DNA from: an uncultured Coriobacteriales bacterium
GTDB lineage: Bacteria > Actinomycetota > Coriobacteriia > Coriobacteriales > UMGS124
Assembly (NCBI GenBank): GCA_903789505.1
Contig: CAIFEU010000002.1
Span: 28,424-48,117, forward strand
Length of the DNA: 19,694 nucleotides
Reading direction: 5' to 3'
Shown: piece by piece, positions 14,434 to 19,694 of the stretch
How positions within the stretch are numbered: the stretch's first letter is position 1
How the letters are laid out: every line of letters starts with the position of its first letter
Translations under genes and position numbers: made by a program
The notes under the pieces: model-generated
What the model was told of the DNA's origin: nothing
What the model saw: only the letters and a program-made list of their open reading frames with translations
The model's database searches: none

Positions 14434-15749
14434 CCATCCTCACGGTCATAGCCGTCGTCGCCTCGGGGGTCGCGCCCGCCGCCGAACCCGCGCCGGTCGT
14501 CCCAGTCTCTCCCGCGTCCCCGGCCGGGGCGGCCCTCGCGCTCGTATCGGTCCTCGTACCCGTCGTCAAAGTCGTCGCCGTAGCGGCCGTCCCCGCGCCC
14601 GTCGAAGCCGAACCGGTCCTCGTACGGGGCGTCGTACGGGTCGTTGTAGGGGTTGTCGAGATAGGGGTCGCCGTACGGGTCGGCATACGGGTCGGCGCCG
14701 TCGTCGAACCCGTCGGACGCCGCCCCGCGCGAGGGCGCGGGCATGTCGGGCTCGCCCAGCTCGCGGCGCAGGTCGGCGACCGTCTTGACGGGCTGGGAGG
14801 GGATGAAGCGCCGCGCGAGGCGCTCGGCGAACTTCGAGGGAAGGAGCTGCGCCATCTCCTGGCGGCTCCAGCTCTGGTGCGACCTCGACGCGTTATGGTC
14901 GGTGAGGTCGACGCCGGGCATGTACATGCGGCACGAGTTGCGCGGGCATGCGTACTCCCCCGCCGCGGTGCCCCGGGCGAACAGCGTCTCGACCTGGCTG
15001 GCTATCTGCTCGTCGGACCAGTCGGCGATGTAGACGTTGGCGTTGCCCATGGCACGCCGCGCGAGCTGCTTTGCCTGCTCGGGAACCTTCCCGTCGGAGC
15101 CGGTCGAGAACAGGACGAGCGGGATACGGCGCTCGGGGTCGACCAGTGCCTCGGCGAACGACGCGAACGTCTGCGCGGAGAGCTTGTTGGGCACGGTCTG
15201 CAGCTGCGTGGGGCCGATCGTGGACTTGTACCAGGGCAGGTCGATGATGGATCGCACCAGCGCGGGCGTGGCGATGGTCTCCGGCAGCGGCGCAGCGCCC
15301 TCCCCCAGCGGACGGCAGACGGACTGCACCGACACACGGCACGCCGGGGAGGGCTCTTCCTCCCCTTCGCCCCCGCCCACGCGCTGCAGGCAGATCGTGG
15401 AATGCCAGCGCCGGTCGTCGTGGGAGGTGTCCGGCTCGTCGTACTCCACGACCCACTGGTCGACCTCTCCGTCCAGACCGCGGGCGCTCGCGCAGCAGAG
15501 CGCGGGCCAGCGGTCGAGGTCGTAGTCGCCCCCGTAGTAGTCCTCGGGCATGCGGTAGTCCCACGCGCGCGGGAACGGCGCGTCGACTCCCAGGTCCTCG
15601 GCGATCGGGCTGCCGCCGTAGGAGTCCTCCTTCTGGACCAGCCAGTCCACGATCAGTGACGCGACCGCCATGAACGGGTCGCTGTCCTGCTGGATGGGGC
15701 GAACGTCGAAGCTCGACCGATGCTTGAGAATCGAGACGATATCGCTCAT
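14421..15749 (-). CDS. Unknown conserved-looking protein with DPY-repeat/Arg-rich tail (operon gene 1)
   Basis: Family not recognised. Length 442 residues. Residues 1-120 carry SILKHRSSFDVRP and Trp/Tyr-rich segments (WDYRMPEDYYGG, DQWVVEYDEP). Residues 155-330 look like an alpha/beta domain: TPALVRSIIDLPWYKS, LVDPERRIPLVLFSTGSDGK, ARRAMGNANVYIADWSDEQIA, then CPRNSCRMYMPGVD (268-281) and an Arg-rich helix. Residues 352-376 contain repeated DPY units, and the end (about 380-442) is R/D/G/Y-rich, very like the tail of the next gene. ATG 15749 has GGGAAG and GGAGGA upstream; longer frames are rejected. The stop overlaps the start of the next gene by 4-13 bases. Upstream is a 585-base divergent spacer. 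The pattern 'dP.R..PlVl.S ... LArra.G.A.Vy' recalls uncharacterised actinobacterial proteins, but I cannot name a function. Confidence 0.82.
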   Translation of the reverse strand: MSDIVSILKHRSSFDVRPIQQDSDPFMAVASLIVDWLVQKEDSYGGSPIAEDLGVDAPFPRAWDYRMPEDYYGGDYDLDRWPALCCASARGLDGEVDQWVVEYDEPDTSHDDRRWHSTICLQRVGGGEGEEEPSPACRVSVQSVCRPLGEGAAPLPETIATPALVRSIIDLPWYKSTIGPTQLQTVPNKLSAQTFASFAEALVDPERRIPLVLFSTGSDGKVPEQAKQLARRAMGNANVYIADWSDEQIASQVETLFARGTAAGEYACPRNSCRMYMPGVDLTDHNASRSHQSWSRQEMAQLLPSKFAERLARRFIPSQPVKTVADLRRELGEPDMPAPSRGAASDGFDDGADPYADPYGDPYLDNPYNDPYDAPYEDRFGFDGRGDGRYGDDFDDGYEDRYEREGRPGRGRGRDWDDRRGFGGGRDPRGDDGYDREDGWHR

Positions 15750-16334
15750 GTGCGCTTCCCGTCCTCCGTCGCGGCGGACGCCTCGCCTGGCGGTGCCGCC
15801 GCGTGTGCCGTCGCTCGGTGTCAATGCCATTCGGAATGAAGATGCAGGTGCCCGCGGCGCGCCGCCAGGCGACGTCGTCGCACCGGGCGGACCGTCTTTC
15901 GGGCGGGTGCATTTTACCGCGCCCGACGCACGGCGTCGCACGTCGGGGACAAGTCGACCAAATGACGATGCATGGCGACGCCAGCCGCCGGGAGCGGTTA
16001 GGGGCAGCCGCGTGCGCCCGGCGGGCCTGGCGGACGGGCCGGCGGAGGGCGGCCTGGCGTCGGACGAGCCCGCGGGACGGGCGGGCGCCGGCGAGCGGGC
16101 GGCGACGACGCGCGACACCACCGCCCAAGGGTCGGCGGACGACGCCGGATATTCGGCAAACGGTCGCGAATTGGGCGAACGGCGCCGGTTCCCCGCCGCC
16201 CGGCGCCGACACAAGGAAATAGAATGTCCATAAGAGTCCGTCGGGCGTCCCGCGCCCCGCGCATCAGCCCCCTCGGAGGAGGCGGCCTGGGCGAGGCCCG
16301 CCGCGTCGGGACGCGCAGTTCTGGGGAGGTACCC
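15750..16334. other. Divergent spacer between the IDR operon and the LigB-AMMECR1 gene
   Basis: No supported gene. Minus strand: TAAAAT (15911-15916) is the best -10 candidate for the operon, with a poor -35; a TTGACA (15821-15826) has no -10 at the right distance. Directly beside it is the perfect 11-mer CATTC-G-GAATG (15830-15840), operator-like. Plus strand: TAGAAT (16219-16224) is a possible -10 for the LigB-AMMECR1 gene. The rest is GC-rich and featureless. Confidence 0.4.
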
Positions 16335-17753
16335 ATGTCCATCGTCGGAGCGTTCGTGCTGCCACATCCGCCCCTCGCCGTCGCAGGCGTCGGCCGCGGG
16401 GAGGAGGCGAAGATCTCGACGACGCTTGCCGGGTATCGCGAGGTCGCGCGTCGCATCGCCGCGCTCGAGCCGGAGACCGTCGTGGTCTCCTCACCGCACG
16501 CGACCGCGTACTACGACTACATCCACATCTCGCCGGGCGCCCATGCCAGCGGCGACTTCTCCAACTTCGGGGACCCGGACGACGAGGTCAGCGTCGATTA
16601 CGACGAGGAGCTGGTCAACGTCATCTGCCAACAGGCGGCGGCAGTGGGCCTCCCCGCGGGCATCGAGGGCGAACGCGGCAGCAGCCTGACCGACGACCAC
16701 GGGACGATGGTCCCGCTGTCCTTCGTGCAGGCCGCCGGCGTCAGGTGCCCCATCGTGCGCATCGGCATCTCGGGCCTGTCACCGCTCGACCACTACGACC
16801 TCGGGCGCTGCGTCGCGCGGGCGGCGGGCAAGCTCGACCGCCGCGTCGTGTGGCTCGCCAGCGGCGACCTGTCGCACAAGCTCAGCGAGGCGAGCCCCTA
16901 CGGCTACTCCCCAGACGGACCGGTCTTCGACGAGGTCATGTGCGAGGCGTTCTCCTCGGGCGACTTCCTCAGGCTGCTGACCGTCGACCGCGGGCTGTGC
17001 GAGCGCGCCGCCGAGTGCGGCCTGCGCTCGTTCCAGATGATGGCGGGCTCGCTCGACGGGCGCAGCGTCTCCGCCGAGCTCATCTCCCACGAGGGGCCCT
17101 TCGGCATCGGCTACGGCGTCGCCGCCTTCGCCCCCACCGGCGCCGACCCCGACCGACGCTTCGGCGAGCGCTATCGCGAGATCCATGCGCGACGCATCGC
17201 CGAGGTGCGAGCCGCCGAGGACCCCTGGGTGGGCGTCGCGCGCGCCAGCGCCGAGAGCTGGGTTCGCTCCCGCCGCCGCCTGGAGGTTCCCGACGACCTG
17301 CCCCAGAGCCTCCGCGACCGGATTCCCGAGGAGCTCCTCGCGACGCGGGCGGGCTGCTTCTGCTCGGTCAAGAAGAACGGGGAGCTGCGCGGCTGCATCG
17401 GGACGACCTCTCCCACGCGGGGGTGCCTGGCGCAGGAGATAGCCGACAACGCCGTCAGCGCCGTCTCGCGCGACCCGCGCTTCGACCCGGTCACGCCCGA
17501 CGAGCTCGACGAGTTGGTATACGACGTCGACGTCCTCGATGAGCCGCAGGACATCGCCGGCACCGACGAGCTCGACCCGCGGCGCTACGGCGTCATCGTG
17601 AGCGCTGCGGACGGGCGCCGCGGGCTGCTGCTGCCCGACCTGGACGGCGTCGACACGGTCGACGAGCAGGTCTCGATCGCCCGGCGAAAGGGTGGCATCG
17701 GGCCCGACGAGCCGGTGAGCCTCCAGCGCTTCGAGGTAACCCGGCACGTCTGA
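16335..17753 (+). CDS. LigB-like / AMMECR1 fusion (AmmeMemoRadiSam system protein A)
   Basis: Two domains. Residues 1-270 are a class III extradiol-dioxygenase (LigB/MEMO-like) domain with candidate metal ligands H11 (in LPHPPLAVAGVGRG), H55 (VVSSPHA), H122 (TDDHGTMVPL) and H181 (SGDLSHKLS). Residues 296-470 are an AMMECR1 domain: DPWVGVARASAESWV, GCFCSVKKNGELRGCIGT (341-357), AQEIADNAVSAVSRDPRF, GRRGLLLPDLDGV. This fusion is known in anaerobes and is named for its association with a radical-SAM enzyme; the reaction is not settled. ATG 16335 has GGGGAGG five bases upstream; a frame reaching back to 16224 is rejected because it begins without a site and is Arg-rich. The usual radical-SAM partner is not in this window. 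It converges on the next unknown gene with 87 bases between. Confidence 0.94.
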   Translation: MSIVGAFVLPHPPLAVAGVGRGEEAKISTTLAGYREVARRIAALEPETVVVSSPHATAYYDYIHISPGAHASGDFSNFGDPDDEVSVDYDEELVNVICQQAAAVGLPAGIEGERGSSLTDDHGTMVPLSFVQAAGVRCPIVRIGISGLSPLDHYDLGRCVARAAGKLDRRVVWLASGDLSHKLSEASPYGYSPDGPVFDEVMCEAFSSGDFLRLLTVDRGLCERAAECGLRSFQMMAGSLDGRSVSAELISHEGPFGIGYGVAAFAPTGADPDRRFGERYREIHARRIAEVRAAEDPWVGVARASAESWVRSRRRLEVPDDLPQSLRDRIPEELLATRAGCFCSVKKNGELRGCIGTTSPTRGCLAQEIADNAVSAVSRDPRFDPVTPDELDELVYDVDVLDEPQDIAGTDELDPRRYGVIVSAADGRRGLLLPDLDGVDTVDEQVSIARRKGGIGPDEPVSLQRFEVTRHV

Positions 17754-17806
17754 GCCGGGCGCTTCGCACGCCCGCGCCGCCCTGCGGGCGCGACGCCAGT
17801 CGTACG

Positions 17807-17832
17807 GGCGCGGGCGGGCATGCCCCCGCGCC
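17807..17832. terminator. Hairpin between convergent LigB-AMMECR1 and the unknown gene
   Basis: GGCGCGGG pairs with CCCGCGCC, with further partly paired G/C around a CATG apex. It lies in the short gap between two convergent stops. No T-tract; likely bidirectional. Confidence 0.5.
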
Positions 17833-17840
17833 GTCCGGGC

Positions 17841-19490
17841 TCACGCCCCGGCGCCGCGCACCGCCTCGACCATGGGAACCACCAGCCTGCGAATCTCCCC
17901 CTCCTGGTCGGGGGCATCGCCCAGCGAGGCCCCGAGCGCCTGGTACAGGCGGGGGTCGGCGCGCGCCATCAGCTCGGCGAGCAGGGACTGCTCGCTGGGG
18001 GTGAGCGCGTACTCGAACACGATGTTGGACAGCACGCCGTCGAACAGGCGCGCCATGATCTGCGCGGAAGGCTCGACCAGCAGGTCCTTCGCCATCCGGA
18101 ACGCCTCGGTGCCCGCCTTGCCGCACGCGTCGCCCAGCGCGAAGCCAGCCACCAAGGTGAGCGGGCCGCCGGCGACGCCGAACGCCGACAGCAGGACGCG
18201 CGCGCCCGTCGCCCCGACGGCATACCCCGCCGAGCTCGCGGCGCTCGAGGCGACCATGCGCGCGGCGTCGCGCCCCACGACCGCCCGCGGGTCCCTGCCC
18301 GCGTCCGCCCGCGCCCGCGACCCGCTCGCCAGGGCCCTGCCCACCCCCTGCGCCACCTCGCCCGCGCGCCGCGCCTCCTGCCGCCCGGAGGGGAGCCTGC
18401 CTCCGCCCAGGCGAGCGCGGAGCTCGAGCCAGCACTCGAGGAGCTCGCCCAGCCCCGCAGGGTCGCGGCAGACCACCGAGCCGGTTGTCTCCCGGTACTC
18501 GACGCCGGGGATACGGCCGCACCGCGCGAGGTTCGAGGCCTGCAGGTACGTGTAGCCGCCGCATCGCACCAGCGCGCCCGCTGCGTCGGGCTCCTCGACC
18601 ATCGGGACGCGTCCCTGCCCGATCGCCCGGCGCATGCGCGCCAGCATGGCGTCGTACTGGTCCAGGGGGACCTCGACCGCCTTGGGGACGAGCGGGTCAT
18701 CGAACGTCTCCCGCACCGCCGCGGCGCGCGCCGGGTCGGTCGCGCTGAAGGTGCCCGGGGCGTCGGCGTAGAACTTGTACTCGCCCTCGGCGTCGAAGCA
18801 GAACTCGAACGTGGCTTCGACCGACTTGCGGCACACCGAGCGCATCGGCGCGTCCGGCCCCAGGATGCCCGTCACGCGCGCGACGCTCCTCCCCGCGCGA
18901 CGCGCGCGCACGCGGCGGTTGCAGATGCGCACGCACGCCATAGCGAGGCCGCGGAAGCGCTCCGCATCGCGGAAGGGGACGCCGTCCAGGGTCGGGGCCC
19001 CGTGGTCATGGCTCACCCGCGCCGGGTCGAAGTTGCACCAGCGCACGTATCGATACCCCAGCCCGACGCACTCCAGCCCCGAGGCGTCTGCGTCGTCGGG
19101 GCTCGGCCCCTCGGGCGCGTCGTCCTCGTCATCGCCCTCGTCATCACCGGGGCCATCCTTGATGACCACGCCGGCGTCGGTGAGGACCAGCCCGTGCGAG
19201 CGCGTGCCGAACGCGACGTCAGCCCACAGCACGCGCTGCTCGCGGGGGACCGGCAGTGCCTTGCGCATGCGCCTCACCGCGCGGTCGGTGAGCTCGGTCG
19301 GCGACTCCCCCAGGTCGGCGAGCAGCTGCGTCGCGACATAGGGCATCAGAGCGGTGGCGCCCGGGAGCAGCCGCCGTGGGTCGACGCCGCCCTCGCGCCG
19401 GTCGCCATCCGAGACGAGACCGTCTATCGCGTCGCCGATGGCGTCCCCGACCGTTCCCGCGGCAGAGACCAGATCGTCGATGAGCCCCAC
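17841..19490 (-). CDS. Unknown protein with PH-like segment and Gly/Ala hydrophobic C-terminal region
   Basis: Family not recognised; about 549 residues. The amphipathic N-terminus (GLIDDLVSAAGTVGDAIGDAI) suggests a membrane or self-assembly helix. A segment at about 80-112 (PVPREQRVLWADVAFGTRSHGLVLTDAGVVIKD) has the shape of a bacterial PH-like domain, interrupted by a Gly/Asp/Glu loop (112-137) and resumed with LGYRYVRWCNFDP. Several Cys are scattered (C141, C152, C186, C190, C220, C231) without a clear metal motif. The C-terminal third has a Gly/Ala/Val stretch (about 412-455) able to insert in or lie on a membrane, then a helical tail. I prefer the GTG at 19490, which gives MGLIDDL and has GGAG-like bases upstream; the GTG at 19517 adds nine residues behind a poor site. 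A daughter gene of a toxin or stress-response type is possible but unsupported. Confidence 0.8.
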   Translation of the reverse strand: MGLIDDLVSAAGTVGDAIGDAIDGLVSDGDRREGGVDPRRLLPGATALMPYVATQLLADLGESPTELTDRAVRRMRKALPVPREQRVLWADVAFGTRSHGLVLTDAGVVIKDGPGDDEGDDEDDAPEGPSPDDADASGLECVGLGYRYVRWCNFDPARVSHDHGAPTLDGVPFRDAERFRGLAMACVRICNRRVRARRAGRSVARVTGILGPDAPMRSVCRKSVEATFEFCFDAEGEYKFYADAPGTFSATDPARAAAVRETFDDPLVPKAVEVPLDQYDAMLARMRRAIGQGRVPMVEEPDAAGALVRCGGYTYLQASNLARCGRIPGVEYRETTGSVVCRDPAGLGELLECWLELRARLGGGRLPSGRQEARRAGEVAQGVGRALASGSRARADAGRDPRAVVGRDAARMVASSAASSAGYAVGATGARVLLSAFGVAGGPLTLVAGFALGDACGKAGTEAFRMAKDLLVEPSAQIMARLFDGVLSNIVFEYALTPSEQSLLAELMARADPRLYQALGASLGDAPDQEGEIRRLVVPMVEAVRGAGA

Positions 19491-19636
19491 GCCTCGCTCC
19501 GTCCCCTCGAGAGTCACGCCCCCGCCGACCCGCGGCAGCCCTGCGCGTCCGGACGGCGTCGCCCCGCGCGAAAGTGGGCGCGCCGCCCCGGTGGGGCAGG
19601 TCGCGACGGGAGGTCCGGGCTACGTCAGGATACGAC

Positions 19637-19675
19637 AAAACGCGCCGGTCGCGGGCAAGGCCCGTCCCCGGCGCG
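19637..19675 (-). terminator. Intrinsic terminator of a minus-strand gene beyond the right edge
   Basis: Minus strand: CGCGCCGG ... CCGGCGCG (8 bp) enclosing CGGGC-CTT-GCCCG, followed at once by TTTTGT. This is the only hairpin in the window with a proper T-tract. It implies a minus-strand gene ending just right of 19676 and separates it from the 17841-19490 gene. Confidence 0.7.
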
Positions 19676-19694
19676 CCACCGACACACCGTCACC

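Overview
The window comes from a high-GC bacterium that I place in the Actinomycetota, most likely class Coriobacteriia (Olsenella/Atopobium/Eggerthella type). Reasons: very high GC; an actinobacterial-type integration host factor (mIHF) gene; a Tat-exported fumarate-reductase-like flavoprotein of the kind expanded in Coriobacteriia; GTG and TTG starts. Class-level placement is inference. I saw no rRNA, tRNA, CRISPR, insertion sequence or phage gene.

Layout. 1-1543 (minus): phoH followed by ybeY, a housekeeping RNA-metabolism pair; ybeY runs off the left edge. 1651-3394 (plus): a membrane-anchored spermidine-synthase-like protein, apparently split by a one-base frameshift in a C5 run, then a hotdog acyl-CoA thioesterase. 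3292-6975 (minus): a probable operon of an AlaA-like alanine aminotransferase, a UPF0261/Tm-1-like protein and a PEP-hydrolase-family TIM barrel; the last two are the two halves of the plant Tm-1 protein as separate genes. The TIM-barrel stop is missing because the frame runs into a pure G/C tract. 7299-9886: an IclR-family regulator (plus) convergent with a Tat-exported FAD oxidoreductase (minus). The flavoprotein has a good promoter and a 17-bp perfect palindrome upstream, a plausible IclR operator.

9887-11209 holds a large G/C inverted repeat, mihF (minus) and a long leader before an AraJ-type MFS exporter (11210-12475, plus). 12625-15749 (minus) is a two-gene, translationally overlapping operon of unrecognised proteins, each with a conserved-looking globular part followed by an Arg/Asp/Gly/Tyr-rich disordered tail. 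This is the best candidate here for an undescribed system. Divergent from it is a LigB-like/AMMECR1 fusion (16335-17753, plus), and convergent with that is a large unknown protein with a PH-like segment and a hydrophobic C-terminal region (17841-19490, minus). A clear intrinsic terminator at the right edge belongs to a minus-strand gene outside the window.

Three pure G/C tracts (positions 5-13, 3456-3500 and about 10087-10199) lie at gene ends or between genes. They may be real hairpins or assembly damage; the lost stop codon at the second makes the question important for annotation.
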